Assembly: GCA_029718625.1 (NCBI GenBank)
Contig: CM056395.1
Span: 22,724,480-22,788,479, forward strand
Source: Synaphobranchus kaupii
Taxonomy: Eukaryota; Chordata; Actinopteri; Anguilliformes; Synaphobranchidae
Direction of reading: 5' to 3'
Length of the DNA: 64,000 bases
The notes under the pieces are model-generated. The model was not told the DNA's origin. It saw nothing but the letters and a program-made list of their open reading frames with translations, and did no database searches. This document shows, piece by piece, positions 1 to 9,695 of the stretch. The position numbers and the translations under genes are program-made. How positions within the stretch are numbered: the stretch's first letter is position 1; each line of letters begins with the position of its first letter.

Positions 1-511
1 GCATAACTGGCAGCAGAGTGATGGTTTGAGGCTCGTTTGATACCTCAGACCCTTGATGACTTCCAGCCATTTTACCAACCATGTATTTCATACTGTTCCA
101 GAATAATTTACAGCTAAATCTAGTCCCACCCCCCAATTCCTATAGAGAACCATTCAAATACAGAGACGTTATAGTATCGCTTGCACGAGTACCAGAAAAT
201 AAGATACCAAGAGTCTTTTGATGTTGTTGGGTCACAGATATCAGGAAGTCATGGCATGCAAAGGACATGCGACCAAATATTAAAAATGATTACTTTATTC
301 TATATATAAATGCAGGGGTGCCAATAATTGTGGCACACACGGTTGTGTTAAAAATAATTATTTCTTGATGAGGGATTTTGTTTTCCTCACAATAAATTTA
401 CTTCAAGGTTGGATTTTTCTCATTTTTTCAGTGTGAGATTAAGCTAATTGAATTTCTATAACCCTTTTTACATATCTTTACCAGGGGTGCCAATAATAGT
501 GGAGGGCACTG
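1..511. mobile_element. Partial Tc1-like element with internal repeat copies (window edge)
   Basis: The right terminal repeat is at 483-511 (AGGGGTGCCAATAATAGTGG followed by AGGGCACTG), and TA follows. A second internal copy of the repeat core (AGGGGTGCCAATAATTGTGG) is at 315-334, about 165 bp inward. Two direct-repeat copies per end is the IR/DR layout known from Sleeping Beauty-type Tc1 elements. The sequence inward of it (1-315) is the reverse complement of 7745 to about 8060 in the copy at 7554-8651, with scattered mismatches. The rest lies beyond the window edge. Confidence 0.8.
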
Positions 512-1552
512 TATGTGTGTGTGTAGGCACACACATGCACATGCACAGGCTACCTACAAGAGGAGGTGTCCCTTTAACATCTGACAGCAGGGAAACAACA
601 CTTCCTGTGGACCATTTCAGCCTGCTTTTCCAGCAGAGGCTGTCAGGTGAAGCAAGTTCGCAAATAGCACCAGGTCGTTTGTATGGCATATCCCCACCAA
701 ATTATTTACGTCCTGGTACATGTTCAGACACACTTGAATTAATTTGCATATTAACCGATGATTGTTCAGCTGGTCCACTCGCTGCTCGTGTTCAGGCTAG
801 GATTTGATTGGTTTCACAATGCAAGATTACAAGATTACACAAAGCAAGATAAAGTTATAGTGAAAGGGGGAAAAAAACAAGAATAAATATCAACACCCCT
901 CACATTGTGCTCGTGCTTCTCCCATGTGTTACCTGTGTTGTCACAAACTATAAAAAAACCAAACACGAACACTGAGTCATACCAAACAGTTTGCTTCTGT
1001 TTGCAAGCTGTCATTTCCCCTTGAACCGTAATCTATGTGTTGTCACACTGTGCAAATGTTTGGTAGATCAGCATTGCAAATGTACCAACTACGACTTCCA
1101 AGCTGGTCAAAACTGCCACTCTGTGCAGTGGTTTCTGTTGTCTTATTCTGAACCGATTGCATCGCTATCAGAGGTGTCAAAATTAGCAATAGTTTGAAAT
1201 GAACGAAAATGGAACATCCAAATAATCCCTGAAGAGTCCCCTAAAAGTGACATTTCATCTCATGTGTGTCATGGTTGTGGTTTTCTCACAAAACATCCCG
1301 AAAACATCCCTTAAATATAGCAGCGCCACTTCAATTTGTATTCACTCACGTAGTTTTAGTAAATACCTTGCTAGTAGAAACCATGCAGGGGTTCAGTTTC
1401 TTGCATTCCTGGCACTAATTTGCATTACCCTCAGTAAATCTGCCCAATCTTTTTTTGAGAGTAGACAAAAGGTTTTAAGGTGGGTTTCTACACCGCACAA
1501 ATACACAGGCATACATACAGTAGTAGCAGGCCAAATAACAAATTTAAGAAAA
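512..1552. other. Intergenic, nothing recognised
   Basis: This is AT-rich unique sequence between the partial Tc1-like element and the hAT MITE. Short frames (under 120 codons) show no domain or codon signal. Confidence 0.6.
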
Positions 1553-1560
1553 CCTAAGAC

Positions 1561-1744
1561 CAGAGGTGTACAATCCAGGTTCAGAAAGTAAAAGTATCTT
1601 CTTCCAATCACCTGGATTTGCTAATTAGCACAATTCTTCAGCCAGGATGCAGAACAAATTATTGAAATCAGCTGGATGAGTTCATGGGTGGAAGAAAAAC
1701 ATGGCAGGACTTTTACTTTCTGACCCCTGGATTTTACACCTCTG
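1561..1744. mobile_element. 184-bp hAT-type MITE with perfect 8-bp target duplication
   Basis: The left end begins CAGAGGTGTACAATCCAGG and the reverse complement of the right end begins CAGAGGTGTAAAATCCAGG. Both continue with a shared GTTCAGAAAGTAAAAGT-like block, giving terminal inverted repeats of about 35 bp. CCTAAGAC flanks both sides exactly (1553-1560 and 1745-1752). An 8-bp duplication and a CAG...CTG terminus are the signature of the hAT superfamily. It has no coding capacity. Confidence 0.9.
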
Positions 1745-1752
1745 CCTAAGAC

Positions 1753-2452
1753 TAAAAGAAAAACTGTCTATTACAACATACTGAAGGAGCGAAAGGGCTT
1801 ACAAACTACCTCAAATTAAAACGAATAAATAACAGTAAAACCCAGATGGGACTGTTAATCTGCCAGTAAGGCATCATTTGGAAAATACTGTTATCAACTG
1901 ACAAAAAGTCAGCCATGTAAGCCATTGATTAAGTGTCCAAAATCGGAGGTCTACATTACTTAAATTGTTATAAATAACAGTCCCCAGAAAATTCCACAAA
2001 AATATGAACAACAACCGTGATATAAGGGTAATAGTGGACTCACTTGGTTTTTCAGGTAAAACAATTAATGAATGTGCTTGTAAATTTAAATAGAGAGAAT
2101 AACCTGCACAGACACATTGGTAATTAACTCTAGCTAGGTATACAGCAAAAAACAGACGGAGGCATTGTAAAACGCTGCTAACACCCAATTACAGTTTTAC
2201 ATATTTTCATGCAATAAACATGCAATGCGGCATAGCTTTGCTTTTACCCTTTGTGAAGAATGACACACATCCTTTATAAACGTGTGACAATGTGTTGCAC
2301 TGTGTCCTTGGGTTTCTAGAAAGGCGCATTCTAAATAAAATGCATTGTTACTGATGTTCATCTCTTAAAGCCACCGCAGAAATATACTCTGATCATTTTA
2401 CATTTCTTTTGATTTGTCAGTTGTGTGGGCATGCGTGCGTATGTGTATGCAT

Positions 2453-2490
<38 letters not shown>

Positions 2491-3687
2491 AAGATTTTGT
2501 GTGTGTGTATGGGAGGGGGGGGGGGGGGCGGTTAATGGAATCATGTGCTATTCTAAATATCGCAGTTCATCCATACAAAACAGTGTTCATGTATATTGAA
2601 TGGTTTATGAAAATGGTAATTCGCAGCTCTTCAATGATTTATGTTTACTTGTTAAATAACACAAATTCAATCCTAAAAGTATAATTAAAAAATGTGTTGT
2701 TTGAGTGATTTATTTTGTGTTGTCAGTGTTTTGGAAGGTCGCCCTGGTATTCAAACAAGCCGCCCACATCAAATCCACAAAGGTATCCTTAGATTCCAAA
2801 TTTATCTGAGCCAGAATTAAATTAAAATTGGGGGGGGGGGTGGGGGGTTTCTGGAGCATGGAAAAAACTGTGGGAACCCAATTATATTCATCTCAGAAAA
2901 GATACATTTGCAGTAAAGACGACACCATGTTTCTTCATTATAGAACACATTTTGCTTTGAAGTGACTGAAATATTTGTCTTTACTCAACAATGTGTTTGT
3001 TTCCCCATCATTAAAACAAGACTCAGGGGGAAAATTCATCTTTTATGTTTTTTTTCCTTGGTGCCATAGCAAGGTGTATGCTTTCATAACAGCTGAAATT
3101 CCTTGGATTTTGGATAATTACAGCTGAGCAGCCATAAGTGTATCACATAAAGCTGGAGATAAACTTTAATGAGCTCATTTTTTTATTTATTTTTTTTGGT
3201 TTCCAGAATATTTTCAGGAATTGAATAATGAACCTGATTTTGTATGGGTTACTCAGAACAACACCAAATGTAAACACATTTTGCAAATATAATTTTTTCA
3301 AAATGTCGTAATTATACATCCTCTAAATCCATCACGACACGTCATATCTTTGCAAACAAATGGACAATATTGGGTGTGACTTGAGGATTTTGATTTGTGA
3401 CTTTACAAGAAGCTGGAATACATTGGGACTCCAGTAGAGATCTCTTCTGCTAGATTATTCAAATAAAAACTAATATTTGTATTTTTTTTTTCTTTACGTA
3501 CTCCACTCTACCCTATTTTTTCACCCATAAACTGATACAGATTCAATATCTGTGCAGGGGATCAGATTAGCTCCTTCAGTAGATTTTCTATGCATAGAAG
3601 TGTCTCCATATTGGATTTTAATACACTCATTGAATGAATCCCATATAGATGACCCCCCCAATCACCGTCACACACCTTCCATCACCA

Positions 3688-3688
<1 letters not shown>
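1753..3688. other. Intergenic, AT-rich
   Basis: Contains the TG/GA microsatellite near 2.45 kb and a G-rich tract at 2830-2847. The part 3090-3180 (CAGCTGAAATTCCTTGGATT and following) has enhancer-like complexity but nothing specific. No gene is seen. Confidence 0.55.
2440..2530. repeat. (TG)n-(GA)n microsatellite with a G run
   Basis: A TG tract at about 2450-2476 passes into GA at 2477-2491, followed by GTGTGTGT and a run of about 15 G near 2514-2528. Open frames here are repeat translations. Confidence 0.95.

Positions 3689-3735
<47 letters not shown>
3689..3735. repeat. (CA)n microsatellite
   Basis: A near-perfect CA tract of about 46 bp, followed by CA-rich flank to 3760. Confidence 0.95.
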
Positions 3736-3833
3736 GCAAACACACACATTCCCACACATATGATGCATCATAGCTTACTTACCAATGAGGACTATATTGT
3801 GAATGTCAAAACACAGAATAGCCCCTCCACTTA

Positions 3834-4487
3834 AAGGCATACTGAAGTTTGTTAGAACATAATGTTGTATAGCTACCCGGCACCGATATTAGTCAAATAT
3901 TCACGCTCACCTTCATGAGTTGCTCTAGTGGTCAGCAATTGACCAACGAAGAATGACATTTTTTCTCTCTCCATTCACTTCCATTGCATGGCAAAATAGG
4001 CGGAAACAACGCTGATTATTATATTTTATTTTGAAGACCTATTTTCTGAGGACAAGCAACTGTTGCTAGCTTCTTTGCTGTTTGTTTACTGACGCACGCT
4101 ACAGGAAGTGAGTGGGACCGTTACGCCGCATCAACAAAACAAGGAAGTTAACGAGGAAGCCAGCGACCTGATCTTCTTTCAAACCTTTATTTGGAAAAAG
4201 TGTAAAATATCATAAATATATCTTTTCAAACGCCCGGTTCCAGATGTTGTGATTTTCTATATTGCCATAATCCGCATTGTTTGCATTCCTTTATGTGCTA
4301 AAACTGCTTTTGAGACCCGTTTCACCTTGCAATGGGAGTGAATGGAGAAAGAGAAAATGGCATTCTTCATTGGTCAGTTGCTGACCACTGGAGCAACTCA
4401 TGAAGGCGAGCTTGAATATTATAACTAATATCAGCGCCAGATAGATACAACATTATGTTCTAACAAACACCAAAGCAGTACCTCATC
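3834..4487. mobile_element. Long-inverted-repeat MITE, about 650 bp
   Basis: The first roughly 170 bases are mirrored by the last roughly 170. TTTGTTAGAACATAATGTTG near the left end reappears as its reverse complement near 4446-4472. The further shared blocks CTTCATGAGTTGCTC, AGTGGTCAGCAA and TCTCCATTCACT occur in the same mirrored order. Divergence is around 10-15 percent by eye. The middle (4000-4310) is unique. TTAA precedes the left end, but no matching duplication was confirmed on the right, so the superfamily is unassigned and the outer ends are uncertain by a few bases. Confidence 0.75.
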
Positions 4488-5120
4488 TTAGTTCATTCAT
4501 ATCCTTTGCTAAGGTACTCAGCCACCTTTGCGTAGGTGTGGGAAGAAATGTAAGCAGTGAATAAACAAAAGTAATCAGAATTCAACCTGATTAAACTGAA
4601 TTGGAAACTTATCAGCTACGAGCACGCTCACGGCTTAACCCGACAAATGCCAAGCGGTTCACTCCCGCCAGCTTCCGACTCAATGTTGATATTTCCTCCC
4701 CGTCAATGCAAAATGGAAGGTAGCACTAAGCTTCACACTGGCATCATGCCCATTGAATGAACACCCTCCATCGCCAGCCCATATCCTATATTAAGGCACA
4801 TGTGAAGAGGTCTTAAGAGCCAGCACAATATCTCCACTAACCGCTGATGGAGCGGCAGCTTGCGAGAATTCCAGGAGTAAGGTCCCGCAGTACCATTTGC
4901 GAAGATGGGTCTATGAGAACAAAATATTATTGGCCGTGGCTTCATCCAGGTGGAGTGGGGTTTAGAGTGCTCCCATTCACCTGTCAGCTCTAGCCTTTCC
5001 GTCGGGGAGATAGCGGAGCGGTGGTGAGAGAGGGGGGGTTTCACCGCTGACTCTCGTGGATTTTTTCTTTTCATTTTCCCCTACATTTGGCACGCCCCCC
5101 AGAAGAACGGTACCCTAGGC

Positions 5121-5857
5121 CAGGGGTTCCCAAACCGGTGCTGGGGGACCCCTGTGTATGCTGCTTTTCGTTGCAACCACAGTTGCAATCCCAGAATTTT
5201 AACAAGCTGTTAATTTTTCTTAATTAGGTGCTTGTCATGTTTGGAGGAATTATTCACCCTCTTAAGCCACATTATATCAGAAATAGCTATGGATGCCATA
5301 TATAATAAACACCCCATGTTCACATTGTGCTTATTGTGCTATATTATTTAAAAAAGATAAGATTATTTAACAGATCCATTTAAAGACTGTTTTGAATCAA
5401 TAGGCTCCTAATTGGTGAAAGTCACTAAAACTAACCATTTGGTAGATAATGAAGAATTCAAACACAAAGCAAATGATAACAAGCCAAACCTGCATTGTGT
5501 TAATAAGCTTAAAGAAAAAATTTAGTTAAACACATGTGTTCAACAACCTAATTAGGAGCCTATTGATTCACTTCACTCTTTAATTTGAGTGAAAATACAT
5601 TATTTTGTAACCTCTTTTTATGTAATTGTTGCAATATAGCACAATAAGCACAATGTGAACATGGGGTGTTTATTCTACATGGCATCCATAGCTATTTCTG
5701 ACATAATGTGTCTTAAGAGGGCGAATAATTCCTCCAAACATGAAAAGCACCTAATTAAGAAAAATTAACAGCTTGCTAAAATTCTGGGATTGCAACTGTG
5801 GTTGCAACGAAAACCAGCATACACAGGGGTCCCCCAGGACCGGTTTGGGAACCCCTG
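5121..5857. mobile_element. 737-bp palindromic hAT-type element with 8-bp target duplication
   Basis: The left end is CAGGGGTTCCCAAACCGGT and the right end is its reverse complement. The inverted repeats run inwards for about 230 bp on each side with few mismatches (5121-5345 against 5640-5857). A further mirrored pair around 5400 and 5560 (CAATAGGCTCCTAATT against AATTAGGAGCCTATTG) makes the element almost one giant hairpin. CCCTAGGC flanks it exactly (5113-5120 and 5858-5865), as expected for hAT. It has no transposase. It split an older sequence that reads on from 5120 into 5866. Confidence 0.92.
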
Positions 5858-6564
5858 CCCTAGGCGACCGTCCTTGTCGCCTGTGCCTAGAAGCAGCCCA
5901 GTGTGAGCTCATCTCCTCGGCCGGCTGAAGAAAAGCAGCCATGGCTGCCGGCAAGCGCTCTCCAAAAGAGGAAACTGTAGCAATAACACCTGCCTGGATA
6001 TACAATTAAACATGTCAAATTTGAGGAAAAAGTATGGAGGAAAAATGGGTTTAAACTCCCCATAATAGTGTAGCTATTCTCATAGTTAGAAAAAGTTAAC
6101 TAGCTTGACTGTTACTCAATATTATTCTTAGATTCAAGCTAATGAGCAATACATTGAAAGGATTACACATACAGTATGTCCTTATATATATAGTATAAGG
6201 CCTTAATTGCTTTATGTTGTGCCCTTGTTGGGCCATAGATTTCACCTATTGTACTGTACACTTCAACTTAGTATTCTTCTGGCCAGATTAGAAATATATA
6301 ACTTTGAAGGTACACATCATTGTGTCAATAATATTTTTAGAATTTTAGCTCGATAACCAGCGTGTGTATATGCTGTAAGAGAATCTAATTACCAATGTGA
6401 AATTAAATGTTTTCATGATATACTGTATATGCATATCCGGGCATGGCTTTGCCTCTGGCCATATTATGACTCCTAGGCCTATACTGAGAGAACATGGGTT
6501 ATTATAGTTATTATAGTTTTATCATCACGTACACAGAAACACATATGCATGTATGAATGTATGC

Positions 6565-6612
6565 GTGTGTGTGTATATATATATATATATACAGTATACA
6601 CACACACAAACA
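6565..6612. repeat. (GT)n-(AT)n-(CA)n microsatellite
   Basis: GTGTGTGTG, then TATATATATATATATATA, then ACACACACA form a short self-complementary compound tract. Confidence 0.9.
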
Positions 6613-6719
6613 CATTTTAAAAATACAAGATAATTTTTTTGTTCAAGAATAACCTGAGAGGTTTTAAAAATTATTCTTAATAATGAAATGATATAATTTC
6701 ACTCATGAATCTAGGACAC

Positions 6720-7080
6720 ATTAGATGCATCAGCTAATAGGACCAGGCAAATCAAATTGCTTTATTGATCAAGCACTTAATGATCACACGGTATTAGATT
6801 TTGACCTCTATTTCATTTTCAGACCATTACAATGGCAGGGAAATGCAGTATGGCCTCTAGCTATCACATTCTGTGTATAAAATCAGTCTTCAAGAGCCGT
6901 TAATGAGTGGGCTTCACTTCAGCTCCAATCAATGAGCTCTTCTTGTGGCTACCAGCTAAATATATAACCATTCCACCAGGCTTGGAATAATCTATTAAAT
7001 CTTAATTTTGTACTTCCAAGTCGAAAAAAGATTCAGTCAAGGCTTTCTTGCAGACAATTAGGAGCTGCATTAGGCATGTA
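6720..7080. promoter_or_regulatory. Candidate conserved non-coding element
   Basis: This is non-repetitive, moderately AT-rich sequence with many homeodomain-like ATTA/TAAT words, such as CAAATTGCTTTATTGATC and CAATTAGGAGC. It has no simple repeats and no open frame. Gene deserts around developmental adhesion genes often hold such enhancers. This is an impression from composition, and conservation was not tested. Confidence 0.22.
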
Positions 7081-7553
7081 TCACTAACCTTGTGTGGGTG
7101 GGAAGGTGTGTTGGTGGGGAGGTGAGGGAATTTGTGAAGGAGTAAAGCCAAAAGAAAAAGAGGCTTTGAATCTCACAAGAACAATGGCATTGTGAACATG
7201 AAGGCCTTATCTTCCCTGTGAAGTTTTTTTTTATTAATTTTTTTTATTATTGAATTACCTAAAATGTGTTAAGGGAATAACATCTAGCATCATCAAACGT
7301 CTTCCGTTTTCAACCAATTCTGCGCTATAATTGGCAGGCCTACCTTAAATTTCGAATTGTTTTTGTCCTTAGCTGAAATTAATTAAAGCAAGTTGCACAT
7401 CTGTTGGTTACTACAATTAACGTGAGCTAAAGGCAGATATGTGAGGGAGACCATTTTGTATGATGCCGAGCTGTGATGCCTGGTTTAAAGCTGGAGTTTC
7501 CCTTTGTGCTTTTTAAATAAATACTCCATCTCTCAGATTTTTATTTATATATA

Positions 7554-8650
7554 CAGTGCCCTCCACTATTATTGGCACCCCTGGTAAACATGAGTAAAAA
7601 GGATTATAAAAAAGTCACCGTTTGGCTTAATGTCACACAAAAAAATGAGAAAAATCCAACCTTTCATTGAAGTAAATTTATTATGAGGAAAAAAAAAATC
7701 CCTCATCAAGAAATTATTATTTTTAACAAAACCACGTGTGCCACAATTACTGGCACCCCTGCATTTATATATATAATAAAGTAATCATTTTTAATATTTG
7801 GTCGCATATCCTTTGCATGCCATGACTTCCTGATGTCTATGACCAAACAACATCAAAAGACTCTTCATATCTTATTTTCTGGTACTCTTACAAGCGATAC
7901 TATAACGTCTCTGCATTTGAATTAAACTCTATGGGAATTGGGGGGTGAGACTAGATTTAGTAAATTACACTGGAACAGTATGGAACACATGGTTGGCTAA
8001 ATGGCTCCAAGTCATCAAGGGTCTGACGTATCAAACAAGCCTTAAACCAACACTCTGCTACCAGAAATACGGTAGATATGGATGCCTCTGCCAGGAAACT
8101 AAAACTTTTCCTTTTCCAGGCAAGTTTGTAACAGTTCCAGTTGCTTTGAACTTTTTAAGTATTGCCCTAATGGTAGATATGGGCATTTGCAGGTGAGTAG
8201 CTATTTTTTTATAGCCATTCCCTGACTTGAAGCTCAACACACTTGTCCCTCATTTGATTTGTGTGTTCTCTTATCTTTCCCATGTTGATGTATGAATAAG
8301 GGAATATGGCCTCTGTGTCACCTCATATTTATACCCCAGTGAAACAGGAAGTCATGGATTACTGCTTGAAAGCTCCTAAACACTCTGATCAACTTTAAAA
8401 AGTAAAATATAAATTTTGTTCATGAGAATTTCTAGGGGTGCCAATAATTGTGGCACACATGGTTTTGTTAAAAATAATTATTTCTTGATGAGGGATTTTT
8501 TTTTTTCTCTCAGAATAAATTTACTTCAGTTAAAAGTTGGATTTTTCTCATTTTTTCAGTGTAAGATTAAACTATTTCACCAAAAGGTGAATTTTGTATA
8601 ACCATTTTTACACATCTTTACCAGGGGTGCCAATAATTGTGGAGGGCACC

Positions 8651-8651
<1 letters not shown>
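7554..8651 (-). mobile_element. Degenerate Tc1-like transposon, IR/DR type
   Basis: The outer terminal repeats are at 7554-7585 (CAGTGCCCTCCACTATTATT then GGCACCCC) and 8622-8651. Internal copies of the same core sit at about 7736-7760 and 8433-8457, giving inverted repeats of roughly 210-220 bp with two direct-repeat units each. TA precedes the left end; at the right end the TA has been lost to an adjoining (GT)n tract. The body is about 1.1 kb, shorter than an autonomous Tc1 element (about 1.6 kb), so an internal deletion is likely. A transposase remnant is present on the minus strand. Confidence 0.85.
8058..8240 (-). pseudogene. Tc1-type transposase N-terminal remnant
   Basis: A 60-residue open stretch contains SGNGYKKIATHLQMPISTIR and then AILKKFKATGTVTNLPGKGK. 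This is the helix-turn-helix DNA-binding region of Tc1-like transposases, in which a GTVxNLPRxGRP-like segment follows the recognition helix. The frame ends shortly afterwards and no catalytic DDE part is present in the element, so the protein cannot be functional. It lies inside the transposon at 7554-8651. Confidence 0.75.

Positions 8652-8706
<55 letters not shown>
8652..8706. repeat. (GT)n-(AT)n microsatellite at a transposon end
   Basis: GT repeats at 8652-8669 pass into AT repeats to about 8703, directly against the right end of the Tc1-like element, where the expected TA target site has become part of the tract. Confidence 0.95.
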
Positions 8707-8708
<2 letters not shown>

Positions 8709-9517
8709 ATTATATACATTTTTTTTTTTAAGTACGCTCAGCAATGCAAAGCAACAGCCAGCTCACAAGCATGTTTTGTCTGCACCTTCCTATAAGAGAG
8801 TTTGTGGGCGGACGTGCGCTGGCTGTTAAAGGCCAGGACTGATGGGGTGGAATGTTGATCTTTGAATACCTTTCAGTTTTGACTGAAGCATACAAGTTAA
8901 AGCAAGACAAAGTGGATTCACAGTTTCCCACAACCACTTCACTATGACCTTCCGCCTCAATCAAAACACCACCTTCCCCGTCAGGAAAAGCGCAGCGACA
9001 GTGTGGGAATGATTTTACCCAACCTGGCAACGACAAATATTACACACGCTGCCGATCCGCAATCGCATGCGTCTGGCGTGGAAGAAGTCAAACTGTCTTG
9101 AGCATCAATTAGGCTCGAGATCCTTTTCACATCTTTCCGGCAAAACTCCATAGGGGATTGGCAGATACAGCGGCTCATTTGCACTTTAGGGAACTCCCTA
9201 CAGACCCAGAGCCAGAACTCTGTTTTAACGTTTTTTTATTATTTTATTTAAAGGGAAGCACGCACGCAGCATCAAAGGCAGCCTGGAAAATGGACAGCGA
9301 GGTGAAATCAAAGACACAACGAAGAGGGAAACTGGAGGAGACAAGGTGGCTTGATTGGTCATTGGCCGAGAGCGAAGATGGGAATGGATGGGCATCAATC
9401 TTTCAAGAGAGACAACCACTGCCTCACCCTTTCAATTCTTCTTCTTTTTTTCTTTTTTTTAAGATGAAACAAAATGGAGGATGGACTAACACGAGGGTAT
9501 GAACGTTGCCTGCTCCA

Positions 9518-9695
9518 GGGCTGTGTTCAGAATGGCTTTGTAGCGCACTATCTAGGGAATCGGCCACGTTGTAGGATGTCCTAATGATCAGAGTTCTCAA
9601 TTGAGATTTTGGAAAACCATCAAAAGGGTCAATCCCCTAAACAGTGCGCTATAAAGCTTATAGGGAATTCCCGAATCCCATTCCGAATGCAGCCC
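9518..9695. mobile_element. MITE with 'GCGCACTATxTAGGG' ends
   Basis: The left end reads GGGCTGTGTTCAGAATGGCT and then TTGTAGCGCACTATCTAGGG. The reverse complement of the right end reads GGGCTGCATTCGGAATGGGA, followed further in by TATAGCGCACTGTTTAGGGG. These are degenerate terminal inverted repeats of one element of about 178 bp. A closely similar repeat (GTGCACTATATAGGGAATAG...) is common in teleost genomes, from memory. No clear target duplication was seen. Confidence 0.65.

Noticed and set aside
4733..5074. 113-codon minus-strand frame before the hAT element
   Set aside because: No recognisable protein family. The segment seems to belong to an older sequence split by the hAT insertion, possibly repeat-derived, but its class could not be established.
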